Position numbers and translations under genes: made by a program. Below, piece after piece: positions 37,989 to 47,693 of a stretch of 64,000 nucleotides of DNA. Source of the DNA: Psychrobacter aquaticus CMS 56 (GTDB taxonomy: Bacteria > Pseudomonadota > Gammaproteobacteria > Pseudomonadales > Moraxellaceae); contig NZ_AUSW01000011.1 in NCBI RefSeq assembly GCF_000471625.1, forward strand, positions 124,001 to 188,000, read 5' to 3'. The notes under the pieces are model-generated. The model was not told the DNA's origin. It searched no databases and saw nothing but the letters and a program-made list of their open reading frames with translations. Each line of letters opens with the position of its first letter. The stretch's first letter is position 1.

Positions 37989-38225
37989 ATGTCTCGAGTT
38001 TGCCAAGTGACTGGAAAGCGCCCTATGGTGGGTAATAATGTTTCGCACGCAAACAACAAAACCCGTCGTCGCTTTCTACCAAACCTACACAACCATCGTT
38101 TTTGGGTAGAGTCTGAAAATCGTTTTGTACGTCTTCGTGTGTCTACCAAAGGTATGCGCATCATTGACAAACTAGGTATCGATAAAGTGTTAACGGATCT
38201 ACGCGCACAAGGTCAAAAAGTTTAA
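37989..38225 (+). CDS. rpmB: 50S ribosomal protein L28
   Basis: A 78-residue L28: [29 protein letters not shown], then [25 protein letters not shown]. The full family length is present. TAGGAG lies 7 bases ahead of the ATG. It pairs with rpmG 135 bp downstream, the usual rpmBG operon. Confidence 0.98.
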   Translation: MSRVCQVTGKRPMVGNNVSHANNKTRRRFLPNLHNHRFWVESENRFVRLRVSTKGMRIIDKLGIDKVLTDLRAQGQKV

Positions 38226-38360
38226 GTAAAGACTGGCAGCTTAATGGTTTCGATAATTTTCGTCATTTAAGCTGCTTTTCTGCTATCACATCGGTGGTAA
38301 CTTATACGCTTTGAATCCGTACCTATCGTTTGAAGACCCCTCATTTACAGGAAAGCTATC

Positions 38361-38516
38361 ATGAGAGATAAAATTAAATTAGTATCAACAGCTGGTACTG
38401 GGTATTACTACACCACTACTAAAAACAAGCGCACTATGCCGGGCAAAATGGAAATCAAAAAGTTTGATCCAAAAGTACGCCAGCATGTGATCTTTAAAGA
38501 AGCTAAAATCAAATAA
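38361..38516 (+). CDS. rpmG: 50S ribosomal protein L33
   Basis: A 51-residue protein beginning [20 protein letters not shown] and containing [17 protein letters not shown], the usual L33 sequence without the zinc-binding cysteines (the C-minus form). AGGAAAG lies upstream of the ATG. A strong terminator follows. Confidence 0.98.
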   Translation: MRDKIKLVSTAGTGYYYTTTKNKRTMPGKMEIKKFDPKVRQHVIFKEAKIK

Positions 38517-38547
38517 TTGCCATTTTCACAAATGGTTTTGTTTGAAC

Positions 38548-38585
38548 AAAAAAAAGGGTTTATCCAGTGATAAACCCTTTTTTTG
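38548..38585 (+). terminator. Rho-independent terminator of rpmBG
   Basis: The perfect hairpin AAAAAAAGGGTTTATC / GATAAACCCTTTTTTT has a CAGT loop. Because A- and T-tracts flank it, it probably also stops transcripts arriving from the minus-strand gene at 38646. Confidence 0.92.
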
Positions 38586-38645
38586 TTCTGACTTTAATTT
38601 TCTATTGACCCAAAACACCATTTAGAGAGGTGAAACTGGCTAAAA

Positions 38646-38957
38646 TCAGCTGTAGTGCGTTGGCTCTTTGTCATAGACATGCGCATGCCATTGGCTCATC
38701 TGTTTTTGCATAATGACCTGAATCGCAGCATGAATCATATGCTGACCAATCGCTTGGGTATCACTACCGAGCAACTCTTTGAGTTTTTCAGAAAAATCAA
38801 TGGTCATAAGTGGCGCTTCATCTTGGTCAGCATCACGCAATAATAACTTACCATCCGCCGCCTCTACCAGCTCAAGTGTGGTTTCTTTGGCAAATCCTGC
38901 AAACTGGTCAGTACTATCGGTATCTACTTCTATATCATTATCGATATCATATGGCAT
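38646..38957 (-). CDS. small acidic protein of unknown function
   Basis: A 103-residue acidic soluble protein. The N-terminus is very Asp-rich (MPYDIDNDIEVDTDSTDQ). It then has TLELVEAADGKLLLRDADQDEAPLMTIDFS, a predicted beta-hairpin unit, and a C-terminal helix with QHMIHAAIQVIMQKQMSQWHAHV. No family recognised. It shares the terminator region with rpmG. Confidence 0.65.
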   Translation of the reverse strand: MPYDIDNDIEVDTDSTDQFAGFAKETTLELVEAADGKLLLRDADQDEAPLMTIDFSEKLKELLGSDTQAIGQHMIHAAIQVIMQKQMSQWHAHVYDKEPTHYS

Positions 38958-39140
38958 TAATTTATTCCTTATTGTCCCGTCTTATACTTGCAAAGACACT
39001 CTCATATAGAAAACTATCGTCTTAAAATAACACGGATGAAACTGCATTATGCATACAATGGACGCTTCGGCCTTGAAATTCAAGGGCTGTCATATAAGTC
39101 TTCTATATAAATACTACTTAGGTGTACGGTGCTTGTAACA

Positions 39141-39452
39141 TTAGCGCCAGTAGCGCAGTTTTGCCAAAGTAAATAAGAAAGCCACAAACATACCAAGGTA
39201 ATACATGAGCTTTAGCTCTAACGTGGGATCTCGGTATTTAAATGGCAACGCCACGGCGGCAGTAGCAGTTGGAAATATTAGCAGCATGATTAGCCAGTTT
39301 TCGATGACGTTGAGCCAGCCTTGTAAATCAGTACCATGACGCAATGAGGCCAAGCCCATCAGTAGGCAAGCTATTATTAAACTAGTAAACAAGCCATTTG
39401 GTAAGTCTTTCGGATAAATAATTTTGGCAATACGAGTCGGTATGATTTGCAT
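39141..39452 (-). CDS. small inner membrane protein
   Basis: A 103-residue protein with three predicted membrane helices (about 20-38, 50-72, 83-100) and a short basic N-terminus (IPTRIAKIIYPKDLPNG). No family recognised. It lies 84 bp downstream of another small membrane protein gene on the same strand. Confidence 0.65.
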   Translation of the reverse strand: MQIIPTRIAKIIYPKDLPNGLFTSLIIACLLMGLASLRHGTDLQGWLNVIENWLIMLLIFPTATAAVALPFKYRDPTLELKLMYYLGMFVAFLFTLAKLRYWR

Positions 39453-39536
39453 GTAAAATCCCAGCCACGCTTACAGCACATGACTTCATGATCAAAAATT
39501 GTATAAAAAACAGCTTATAACAGATTGTTAAAGCGT

Positions 39537-39902
39537 TTAACTATAAGTACCCATCAACCACAACATTGCCACACAAGCGGTCAACCAACCAAGCGTCAGG
39601 GCATTTCTCGTCTCGATATGCATGCCTTTCACTTTGTTAAGCAGTCGTGAACCAAGCCAAAAAAACAACGGAATGCCAATCACAAATGCAGGTACAATTA
39701 CCCCCGCGTGACGAAGGACTGTTCCGACATCATCGCCAATCATCAAACGAAAACCATAGCCTGCTAAACTTAACACAAGCGCAAACACTGCCAAGCCAAT
39801 AGTAATGCCTTTTGGCACCAGGCTGCGCTGCTGAGGTCGAGTCATGTTGTCTGGTGCTCGCTCAGTGGGCACTGAAGGGCTATCTATTTTTTGCGTGTCC
39901 AT
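39537..39902 (-). CDS. small inner membrane protein
   Basis: A 121-residue protein with a hydrophilic N-terminal tail of about 30 residues and three predicted membrane helices (about 32-52, 65-85, 100-118). Not recognised. Probably in one transcript with the membrane protein gene at 39141. Confidence 0.65.
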   Translation of the reverse strand: MDTQKIDSPSVPTERAPDNMTRPQQRSLVPKGITIGLAVFALVLSLAGYGFRLMIGDDVGTVLRHAGVIVPAFVIGIPLFFWLGSRLLNKVKGMHIETRNALTLGWLTACVAMLWLMGTYS

Positions 39903-39946
39903 GAGTCACCTTTGTATGGCGTAAAATTATAGTCGTATCTTGACAT

Positions 39947-40077
39947 TATACAGTCGATTCAATTCAAAAAAATACAGTAGTACTGAGATAGATTTCAAAG
40001 CCTATTTCGACAAGCACGCCATGAGCGAGAAATTTACACCAGCAGAACTGTAACCTTTTTAAAGTAGATTAACTATA
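39947..40077 (+). repeat. palindromic intergenic repeat, copy R4
   Basis: A 131-bp copy downstream of rpe. The left end is TATACAGTCGATTCAATTCAAAA; the right end, inverted, is ATATAGTTAATCTACTTTAAAAA. It carries GAGCGAGAAATTTACACCAG and the CAGCAGAAC marker shared with R3. Confidence 0.7.
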
Positions 40078-40106
40078 TCACTCTTTTATTTCGAACGAAC
40101 GATAAG

Positions 40107-40799
40107 CTACTTACTTTCATCAGCCAATGCCAGCTCTGCACGCATGGCGTCAATCGCAGCCTTGTAGTCTTGTTGGTTAAATATCGCAGAACCAGCGACA
40201 AACATATCAGCGCCTGCTTCAGCAATCGCACGAATATTACTGGCTTTGATCCCGCCATCAACTTCCAATCTGATGTCACGACCGCTGGCCGTAATACGCT
40301 CACGAACTTGGCGTACCTTGTTCAATGTACTGTCAATAAATGACTGACCACCAAAGCCTGGGTTGACACTCATCAGCAAAATTTGATCCACTTTATCCAT
40401 AACATAATCTAAATGATGTAAGGGCGTTGCTGGATTCAATACTAGGCCGCATTCTGCACCGCCATCCTTAATCAGTTGCAACGAACGATCAACGTGCGCG
40501 CTCGCTTCTGGATGAAAAGTGATCACACTGGCACCCGCCTCTAAAAACTGCTCAATCATCCCATCGACCGGTGATACCATGAGATGGACATCAATAGGTG
40601 CATCAATCCCATAATCACGCAGCGCTTTACAAATCATACTGCCAAACGTCAAATTGGGCACGTAATGATTGTCCATCACATCGAAATGAATCACATCGGC
40701 ACCCGATTCCAATACCTTTTCAACTTCTTCGCCCAAACGCGCAAAATCAGCTGAGAGTATCGATGGTGCAATAAGATAGGGCTTAGAAGGACTGATCAT
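40107..40799 (-). CDS. rpe: ribulose-phosphate 3-epimerase
   Basis: Rpe interconverts ribulose-5-phosphate and xylulose-5-phosphate in the pentose phosphate pathway. The 230-residue TIM barrel shows [16 protein letters not shown], the metal-site [37 protein letters not shown] and EVDGGI, all conserved. It is flanked on both sides by copies of the intergenic repeat (R4 and R5) and has no co-directional gene close by. Confidence 0.97.
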   Translation of the reverse strand: MISPSKPYLIAPSILSADFARLGEEVEKVLESGADVIHFDVMDNHYVPNLTFGSMICKALRDYGIDAPIDVHLMVSPVDGMIEQFLEAGASVITFHPEASAHVDRSLQLIKDGGAECGLVLNPATPLHHLDYVMDKVDQILLMSVNPGFGGQSFIDSTLNKVRQVRERITASGRDIRLEVDGGIKASNIRAIAEAGADMFVAGSAIFNQQDYKAAIDAMRAELALADESK

Positions 40800-40852
40800 A
40801 ATGGAGCTACCTAATTCATGTTTAAATAAAATACAGATAAAGTAAAAGGGAT

Positions 40853-40999
40853 TGTAATTAAGTCAATATAAAAGGGATACAGTGATACTGGGATAAATTT
40901 TTTGTAGCCTCTGTCTACGAAGGCACAGCAAGCAAGAAAAGTTTATACCAGTCTCGCCTTATAATGTCATGTATCCATTCTATTCAATACCGACTATAT
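40853..40999 (+). repeat. palindromic intergenic repeat, copy R5
   Basis: A 147-bp copy upstream of rpe with a well-conserved core AGGCACAGCAAGCAAGAAAA and the CCAGTCTCGC marker of the R1/R8 subfamily. The right end is TTCAATACCGACTATATA. The left terminus is diverged (TGTAATTAAGTCAATATAAAA). Confidence 0.8.
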
Positions 41000-41041
41000 A
41001 TGCTTAAAGCATGATAGCACTGACAGTTCATACTCAACCTA

Positions 41042-41503
41042 TTAACGCTGCTTATATTGGGTTTTACAATAAGCACGACCTACCTCAAAACCTCTTTTTG
41101 CTTCGTGTTTGGTGGCACGATTGCTCACTCGTTCGCGCCATAATTTAAAAGACGATGGCTTTAGCGTTTGACGCATCAGCTTAATGACGTCAGATTCTGT
41201 GAGACCGTAGCTATGCTCTATCGCCCCAAATGGGGTTCTATCTTCCCACGCCATTTCAATCACTCGTGAGACTTGTGCCTCATCCAGTACTCTATCACCA
41301 ACGTCATTGGTTACTTGGGCGATAAACTCATTTGATTGAACGGAATTTTTTTGCTCATTATTCACATCCGTATCAGCGTGCTGCTTATCTTTTAAAGCAG
41401 CGTCCATATCGGCTTGCATAGTCGCCAGCGTTGATTTAGTAGCGGTAGCATCCGCTATCTGAACGTCTAAATCAGTCGCTGCCAAATCCTGATCACTTGC
41501 CAT
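41042..41503 (-). CDS. TIGR03643-type (DUF2805) small protein with N-terminal extension
   Basis: A 153-residue protein. The C-terminal half matches the TIGR03643/DUF2805 pattern: VSRVIEMAWEDRTPFGAIEHSYGLTESDVIKLMRQTLKPSSFKLWRERVS. This is a short helix-turn-helix-like basic domain of unknown function. The first 70 residues are an acidic Ala/Asp/Gln-rich extension. The stop lies about 40 bp from R5. Confidence 0.82.
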   Translation of the reverse strand: MASDQDLAATDLDVQIADATATKSTLATMQADMDAALKDKQHADTDVNNEQKNSVQSNEFIAQVTNDVGDRVLDEAQVSRVIEMAWEDRTPFGAIEHSYGLTESDVIKLMRQTLKPSSFKLWRERVSNRATKHEAKRGFEVGRAYCKTQYKQR

Positions 41504-41569
41504 AAAACTTACCTTTTTAAAATAAAACGCTACAGCGAAAAAGACAATATCACACTATGACATCGTCAC

Positions 41570-42460
41570 TTAGCTAAGTTGCGCCATACGCCAATGATGT
41601 TCGATATGGTCGTTAATCACCGTTTGAATAAAATAATAACTGTGGTCATGGCCTGCTTGATAACGTAATGTTAAAGGCTGTTTGGCTTTTTCACAAGCGT
41701 GTTGCAGTTTAGACGTTTGAAGCTGGCCTTCTGCTAAGAAATTGTCAGCTGCGCCTTGGTCGACCAAAATGCTCGAATACTGCTGACCAACTTTTTCAAT
41801 CATCTGTGCGGCATCTGCTTGCGCCCATAACGACTTGTCGTCACCGAAATACGCTTCATAAGCGGCTTGTCCCCATGCTGATTCACTGGCTGCGCACACA
41901 GGCGATAACGCTGAAACACTAACAAATTTCCCTGGAAACTTAAAACCTAGTACTAATGCCCCATGTCCGCCCATCGAATGCCCTGTGATGCCTATACTAT
42001 CGATAGGAAACTCTGAACGTAGTAAATCGTATAGCTCATCAACGATATAACTTTGCATATTAAAATGCTCGGCCCAAGGTGCTTGTACCGCATCGACATA
42101 ATAGCTGGCACCCTGACCGACAAAATAACGCTCATCGTTTGGTACCTCAACATTTTCGCTACTTCTTGGAGAGGTATCTGGCGCGATAAATATCATGCCA
42201 AGCTCGCTACATTTCTGTTGAAAATGCGCTTTGTGAGTGACATTATCAGCGTTACAAGTGAGGCCTGATAAATAGAGAACTGCAGGGCAGCGTCGACCAG
42301 CAAGGGCTTCATCAGGCAGATAAATACTAAATGTCATCGACGTTTTGGTAGACATTGATTGATGACTGTAATAATGCTGTTCACCATCAAAGCAGCGGTT
42401 CACGCTTTTTTGCACAAGCTGGCTATTGGCGGACAAACTGTGATTATAAGAATTATTCAT
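41570..42460 (-). CDS. fghA: S-formylglutathione hydrolase
   Basis: FghA completes glutathione-dependent formaldehyde detoxification by hydrolysing S-formylglutathione. The 296-residue alpha/beta hydrolase has the nucleophile motif GHSMGGHGALV, the Asp of VDQGAADNFL and the His of AGHDHSYYF. The usual partner adhC (formaldehyde dehydrogenase) is not adjacent. Start at ATG 42460. Confidence 0.94.
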   Translation of the reverse strand: MNNSYNHSLSANSQLVQKSVNRCFDGEQHYYSHQSMSTKTSMTFSIYLPDEALAGRRCPAVLYLSGLTCNADNVTHKAHFQQKCSELGMIFIAPDTSPRSSENVEVPNDERYFVGQGASYYVDAVQAPWAEHFNMQSYIVDELYDLLRSEFPIDSIGITGHSMGGHGALVLGFKFPGKFVSVSALSPVCAASESAWGQAAYEAYFGDDKSLWAQADAAQMIEKVGQQYSSILVDQGAADNFLAEGQLQTSKLQHACEKAKQPLTLRYQAGHDHSYYFIQTVINDHIEHHWRMAQLS

Positions 42461-42519
42461 GAGTGATATTCCTTTTATCTAAAACAAACGATGACTTATA
42501 AAAAATACTTTTAAGAGAA

Positions 42520-42566
42520 TATAGTTGATACTAAATAAAATGGGTACATGACATTATAATCTGAGG
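42520..42566. repeat. truncated half copy of the palindromic repeat (R10)
   Basis: One terminus only: TATAGTTGATACTAAATAAAA followed by TGGGTACATGACATTATAATCTGAGGC-like sequence, equal to one arm of R1/R5. It stops within 2 bp of the stop codon of the C13 peptidase gene. Confidence 0.65.
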
Positions 42567-42567
42567 C

Positions 42568-44049
42568 TTAATCAGCCGTGGCTACTGTCCCATCCACTGG
42601 CTGGCTCGAAGCATCGTCAGGTACGATATTAATAGCAGTCGCATCATTAGAATTCACAATGCTGGCGACTGGTGGACGGGTTTTATCAAATAAAACTTGC
42701 TCAAAAGCAGGCAATGCCGTTTCCATCAGACTACCAATAACCATTTGTGGCTCTGACGGCTCAAAGCCCATCAAGTTTTCGCGCTCGTTAACACGCAATC
42801 TGGCATCCTTAAAAGCGGACTCAAAACTGGTATTGCCACGCATACCTTCAGCAAAAAATGCTTGTCCAAAATACGTCATCTCAGCCGTATTGGTACAGCC
42901 AAATGATGCTCTGTCAGCGGCCGATGCGGTAATCACCACCGTGGTTGGAGACGCCAAATCGTCGATAAATGAGCCTGAGTAGCAGGCTGATACCACGATC
43001 ACACGCCAGCGAATACCGGAGGCATCTAACGCCTCACGTAGCCATACCGCGTCTAGATTTTCTATCGCAAGCGGTGGATTTGCCAGTTGAATAACATCTG
43101 TATTACCATGCGACGATAGCGTCAGCATCAAAACATCTTCATCAGCATTCATTTGCTGACCAATTCTCTTTAAGCCGCGAAGTATACTGGTCTTGGTGGC
43201 AATTGGCTCATCCAACCAGCTATAAGTATTGTTAATCAGTGATAGAGAATGCCCGCTAGTACCAAAACGCACATCAAACAACTCACGTACTTTGTTGATT
43301 TCAGAACGAAAAACGTCTTGTTCAGAAAATCCTGCCACGCCCATAAAGTACCAGTCAGTTTTGCCTAAGACACTTGGATCAATGCGATTCAACGCTGCCT
43401 GCAACAAACGTGGCTGCTCATATAGAGCCGCTTCTTCTAAGACAGGCTCTACAGGAATTTGTTTAAATATAGGCTGATCAGCGACATTACGTTGCCACAT
43501 CGTCAATAGTGCGACAGCGCCCACCAACACAATCATCCGCTCCCACCATGGTATCCGTAGGCGGCGAGAAAAAATCCATAACAATGCTAATGTTTGCCAC
43601 AAAAACAGCACTAAAAAAAGAACCGGTAAAAATGAATAACTCCAATTGGGCAACCAACCATAGCTGCCTAAGAGTTGTACCAAGCTCTGTAATAAAGCTG
43701 ATAAGGTATCGGCGACTAACCACAACACCACAGGCACAAAAAGTAGCGACTGGTTGCCCGCGCGCCGTGCCAAGATAATGCCACTCAATAGAATAATCAT
43801 TGGCCATATTAAATAGCTGACCAATCCTTGCTCATTAAAGATACTGCCGCTTTCAGCAGCTAGCCACGAAAAGAGCACGTTGCTGCCCAGTGCTAATAAC
43901 GCAAATAATGCAAACTGGACAAAGGTAGGTTTTACCCAAGAAAACGCCCGTGTTGACCCCACTAACATCCACAAGGTTGCGATAATATTGGCAGCGAAAT
44001 TGAGCGAAAAGCGCTGAAGCGATACGGTTTTTAACGACGCAAGTGACAA
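42568..44049 (-). CDS. membrane-bound C13 family (caspase/legumain-like) peptidase
   Basis: A 493-residue protein. Residues 1-190 hold about six membrane helices. From about 205 a soluble domain follows with the C13/caspase-clan dyad: His314 in LTLSSHGNTDVIQL and Cys356 in VVSACYSGSFIDDL, each ending a predicted beta strand as the fold requires. A late 'ITASAADRASFGC' strand agrees with the family. Bacterial C13 proteins of this membrane type are poorly characterised; substrates are unknown. The C-terminal tail (about 470-493) is low complexity. Confidence 0.85.
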   Translation of the reverse strand: MSLASLKTVSLQRFSLNFAANIIATLWMLVGSTRAFSWVKPTFVQFALFALLALGSNVLFSWLAAESGSIFNEQGLVSYLIWPMIILLSGIILARRAGNQSLLFVPVVLWLVADTLSALLQSLVQLLGSYGWLPNWSYSFLPVLFLVLFLWQTLALLWIFSRRLRIPWWERMIVLVGAVALLTMWQRNVADQPIFKQIPVEPVLEEAALYEQPRLLQAALNRIDPSVLGKTDWYFMGVAGFSEQDVFRSEINKVRELFDVRFGTSGHSLSLINNTYSWLDEPIATKTSILRGLKRIGQQMNADEDVLMLTLSSHGNTDVIQLANPPLAIENLDAVWLREALDASGIRWRVIVVSACYSGSFIDDLASPTTVVITASAADRASFGCTNTAEMTYFGQAFFAEGMRGNTSFESAFKDARLRVNERENLMGFEPSEPQMVIGSLMETALPAFEQVLFDKTRPPVASIVNSNDATAINIVPDDASSQPVDGTVATAD

Positions 44050-44314
44050 AGACTTAGACCTCTAGCCAGTCGAGAAATATAAAGTAAATCAACTAAAAAT
44101 GCTTTGATGCGACTGCCATTTAATGTGATTGATTTACATTTTTTATGGCATAAAAACATCAGTTTTATAGTTAATTGACTAAGAAATGGTTATAAATGAT
44201 GAATAACTCAGCCTAATAGTTTAGCTCGCTAATCTATCGCGATTGTAACTGATTGTCGGTCAAGAGGATAAGGCTGATTTGTAAAATCTGCTTAAATTTG
44301 GCTGAAAAATAGAC

Positions 44315-44351
44315 AAAAAAAGAGACCTTGCATGCAAGATCTCTTTTTTTA
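44315..44351 (-). terminator. Rho-independent terminator of htpG
   Basis: The perfect symmetric hairpin AAAAAAAGAGA..CTTGCATGCAAG..TCTCTTTTTTT, 15 bp past the htpG stop. Flanking A and T runs make it usable on both strands. The rest of the gap 44050-44365 shows nothing. Confidence 0.85.
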
Positions 44352-44365
44352 TCAAATAAGATATA

Positions 44366-46402
44366 TTATCTCATCAATAACTCATTGACGCGCTTTAGAT
44401 AAGCGGCAGGATCGTCTAATTGACCCCCATCCGCGAGCAATGCTTGATCGAAGATTACTTGAGCCAAATCATCAAATTGCTCACTACTCTCTAGCTTTTT
44501 GATCAGTGGATGGTCAGGATTGACCTCAAGCGTGGGCTTGCTCTCTGGCACATCCTGTCCCATTTGCTTAAGCATCTGGATCATCTGCGGTGACAGCTCA
44601 CCTTCACCAACGACCAAGCAAGCTGGACTGTCGACTAAGCGAGTAGACACTTTCACGTCTTTGGCACGGTCGCCTAAAGCCGCTTTTAGCTTATCAACAA
44701 CTGGCTTTAAAGTTTCTTGTGCCTTTTCTGCTTCTGCTTTTTCTGCTTCATCTTGCAAGTCGCCTAAGTCTATTGCGCCTTTTGCGATGTTCTGTAGCGG
44801 TGTTTCATCAAATTGGGTCAAGAAGTTCATCGCCCATTCATCAACACGGCTGGTCATCAAGATAACTTCGATGCCTTTTTTCTTAAACAGCTCAAGTTGT
44901 GGGCTGTTCTTTGCCGCTGCTAAATTATCAGCCGTTAGATAGTAGATGGCTTTTTGGCCTTCTTTTATACGACCTTTATAGTCTTCAAAGCTGGTCTCAA
45001 GGCCGTCTTGGGTGCTGGTTGCATAACGAAGCAGCTTGGCAATACGCTCTTGATTGCCCATGTCTTCGCCAAGCCCTTCTTTGATGACATCACCAAACTC
45101 TGCGTAGAATTGCGCGAATTTTTCTTGTTTGTCGCTGTCTTCGCTATTGGCCAAACTTGATAGTAAGGTCAAAATACGACGCGCATTACCATCACGAATC
45201 GATTTGACATCACGTGATTCTTGTAGCAGCTCGCGGCTGACGTTCAATGGCAAGTCTGCTGAATCGATAACACCTTTAACAAAGCGCAGATACATCGGTA
45301 GCAGCTGCTCAGCCTCGTCCATAATAAACACGCGTTTAACATAAAGCTTGAGACCGTGTTGCTGCTCACGCGTGTACAAATCTACAGGGGCTTTTTTGGG
45401 GATATACAACAACTGCGTATATTGCACACGGCCTTCCACACGGTTGTGCGTCCAAGTCAGCGGCGCATCCATGTCATAAGTGATGTTTTTGTAGAAATCA
45501 ACATATTCGTCATCTTCAATTTCAGACGCTGAACGTGTCCATAACGCACTGGCTTTATTAATGGTTTCCCACTCATCAGTCAATACCATTTCGCCGCCCG
45601 CTGGCGCGTCGTCGTTCTCATCATCGACGACGTCTTCTTGCCACACTTCTTTGCGCATCTGAATGGGCAAGCTGATATGGTCAGAATATTTGTTGACCAA
45701 ACGCTTGATTTTATTGCGGTCGAGATAGCTGTCTTCGCCCTCACTATATTCTTCTTTTAGATGCAAAGTGATAGCAGTACCGCGCTCTGCTTTATTGATA
45801 GGCTCAACGGTAAAGCTACCCGTACCGTCTGACACCCAGCGCACACCTGTGTCCGCAGCTTCGCCCGCTTTACGTGATTCAACACTGATCGTATCAGCAA
45901 CGATAAAGCCTGAATAAAAGCCTACACCGAACTGACCAATTAATTGACCGTCTTGCTTTTGTGATTCAGACAATTTGTCCAAAAAAGCTTTGGTGCCTGA
46001 TTTGGCAATGGTACCCAAATTTTCAATCGCATCGGCTTCATTCATCCCGATGCCATTATCGGTAAAGGTAATGGTCTTGGCGTTTTCGTCAACGGCGATA
46101 CGAATACGCAGTTCACCATCATTTTCATAAAGACTGTCGTCATTGGTCGCTTCAAAGCGCAATTTATCGCATGCATCAGAGGCGTTAGAGACCAACTCAC
46201 GTACGAAAATATCTGAATTAGAATATAGTGAATGTGTCACTAAATGCAGCAACTGCGCCACTTCTGCTTCAAAGGTATGTTTTTTTAATTCAGGGTTATT
46301 TTTATTAGGGGTACTTTCATTCGCGGCATTATCATTAGCAGTGGCTTTATTAACATCAATATCATCAACGTTTTTATTGTCTGCTGGGGTCTGTTCACTC
46401 AT
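44366..46402 (-). CDS. htpG: molecular chaperone HtpG (Hsp90)
   Basis: Bacterial Hsp90. The 678-residue protein has the GHKL ATPase domain ([40 protein letters not shown]), the middle domain and the C-terminal dimerisation domain. Compared with E. coli (624) it has an Asn/Asp-rich N-terminal extension of about 30 residues and an acidic insert ([16 protein letters not shown]). The start at 46402 is chosen because AAAGGAG lies directly upstream; the longer frame from 46450 lacks this. Confidence 0.97.
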   Translation of the reverse strand: MSEQTPADNKNVDDIDVNKATANDNAANESTPNKNNPELKKHTFEAEVAQLLHLVTHSLYSNSDIFVRELVSNASDACDKLRFEATNDDSLYENDGELRIRIAVDENAKTITFTDNGIGMNEADAIENLGTIAKSGTKAFLDKLSESQKQDGQLIGQFGVGFYSGFIVADTISVESRKAGEAADTGVRWVSDGTGSFTVEPINKAERGTAITLHLKEEYSEGEDSYLDRNKIKRLVNKYSDHISLPIQMRKEVWQEDVVDDENDDAPAGGEMVLTDEWETINKASALWTRSASEIEDDEYVDFYKNITYDMDAPLTWTHNRVEGRVQYTQLLYIPKKAPVDLYTREQQHGLKLYVKRVFIMDEAEQLLPMYLRFVKGVIDSADLPLNVSRELLQESRDVKSIRDGNARRILTLLSSLANSEDSDKQEKFAQFYAEFGDVIKEGLGEDMGNQERIAKLLRYATSTQDGLETSFEDYKGRIKEGQKAIYYLTADNLAAAKNSPQLELFKKKGIEVILMTSRVDEWAMNFLTQFDETPLQNIAKGAIDLGDLQDEAEKAEAEKAQETLKPVVDKLKAALGDRAKDVKVSTRLVDSPACLVVGEGELSPQMIQMLKQMGQDVPESKPTLEVNPDHPLIKKLESSEQFDDLAQVIFDQALLADGGQLDDPAAYLKRVNELLMR

Positions 46403-46458
46403 AAAAACTCCTTTAATGGTGGTGAAAAAATTATTATAAGATAGCGGCAATCATTCTA

Positions 46459-46723
46459 AATTTGCTTAAATAAATAGTGAAGAAGCTTAGTTTTGAGTGC
46501 CGCTAAGCTGTTTATACTAATAGGGGCACAGAAGAAAATTTCAAGCTCAATATCTTGATTCAATAAAAAACACCACTCTTGTTTGTCAAGACGGTGTTCT
46601 GATATCAGTAATCTTTTAGCATAAAAATAAAAGCACACATGCCAACAACTATTCTGAATAAGCCTCTATCAATAACTCCAAAATAGTCGTCAGTTTTTTT
46701 GAAAAATAAATATGTGTTCCCAT
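46459..46723 (-). pseudogene. possible frameshifted small gene upstream of htpG
   Basis: A near-ideal Shine-Dalgarno (GGAGGT) precedes an ATG at 46723 that opens 24 protein-like codons (MGTHIYFSKKLTTILELL...). These are broken by a TAG; a shifted frame then continues for about 57 codons (RLLISEHRLDKQEWCFLLNQ...) to a stop at 46459. Both parts look coding. It may be a real gene with a frameshift and stop, or a relic; no family recognised. Confidence 0.3.
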
Positions 46724-46854
46724 AGTGACCTCCACGTCGATCGATATCGTCTTGTTAGGTACTATTAAAACCAGTTTTCAATAATTTGTATAATTAATTG
46801 ATTACAACATATCGTTTCGTTTTTTAAATAAATAGCTGAATTATCCCTAGCCTT

Positions 46855-47670
46855 TCAACGTGGCATCGGTCGAATGGTCAGAATTTGCTCACTGCGACCG
46901 AAAGGCCCGTGTACGTCATGCAGTATCGCACTGGTCAGTCCAATTCCATCATCGCCATATTGCTGCACAGCGTCAATACCCAGCCAGTGGCCTTGGGGCG
47001 AGCGATGCATGTGAATCTGTAAGTCCGTATTAGGGAACATCCATTCTAATTTTGACAAGCCAAGACCCAGCCTTGGCACAACGCCATTGGCCGTATCCAC
47101 CATGCCCAATAAATGCACCAAGTCATCAGTTGGCCTGCCCTCGACCATCTCAACATCATTGGTTATCCATACCATACCGCGGCCCGGACGACGCTGCGCA
47201 TCCGTCACCAAACGCACACTTTCGATAAAACCACCGGGCCAGCCTTTCATGTCGTCCCAAACTGGCAAATCATCTGGTTTATGCACAGCCTTTTGGTCTT
47301 CAAGTCCTGCGATCTCGCTGGTATCTTGAGTCATGAGTCGCCAAGCACGCGCAATGATAGCATCACGACCACGACTGCTCATCACCGCCTCGATAAGCTC
47401 AATGGTTCTACCGTGTCGAATACAACGCGTGGTAATGGTAAAGTCATCGAGTGGTATCAAGCCTAAAATATCCAGACTGATACGTGCTATACGCATGTTG
47501 TCTTGCGGTGCATAGCCGTTCAACTCAGCGGTAAGTATTCCGGTGGCTGGCGCCATGTGCTGCTCATGCTCGTTCCATGCACCTTGCGCATGCTTGGTTG
47601 GCTGATAATGCGCAACACTGACACCGTTCTCCTGCTGTTCGCGTTTTATAAAGCTGTAGTAAGCAGTCAT
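46855..47670 (-). CDS. acyl-CoA thioesterase-like (double hot-dog) protein
   Basis: A 271-residue protein that looks like a two-hot-dog thioesterase family member (TesB-like, 4HBT_3). Supporting segments are an N-terminal HAQGAWNEHEQHMAPATGILTAEL, the strand-rich RIARISLDILGLIPLDDFTITTRCIRHGRTIELIEAVM, and a C-terminal repeat with HMHRSPQGHWLGIDAVQQYGDDGIGLTSAILHDVHGPFGRSEQ. The last part is the Asp/Gly pattern of the second hot-dog active site. Substrate unknown. Confidence 0.85.
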   Translation of the reverse strand: MTAYYSFIKREQQENGVSVAHYQPTKHAQGAWNEHEQHMAPATGILTAELNGYAPQDNMRIARISLDILGLIPLDDFTITTRCIRHGRTIELIEAVMSSRGRDAIIARAWRLMTQDTSEIAGLEDQKAVHKPDDLPVWDDMKGWPGGFIESVRLVTDAQRRPGRGMVWITNDVEMVEGRPTDDLVHLLGMVDTANGVVPRLGLGLSKLEWMFPNTDLQIHMHRSPQGHWLGIDAVQQYGDDGIGLTSAILHDVHGPFGRSEQILTIRPMPR

Positions 47671-47693
47671 AACGGTCCTATCTTTTGTACTTT

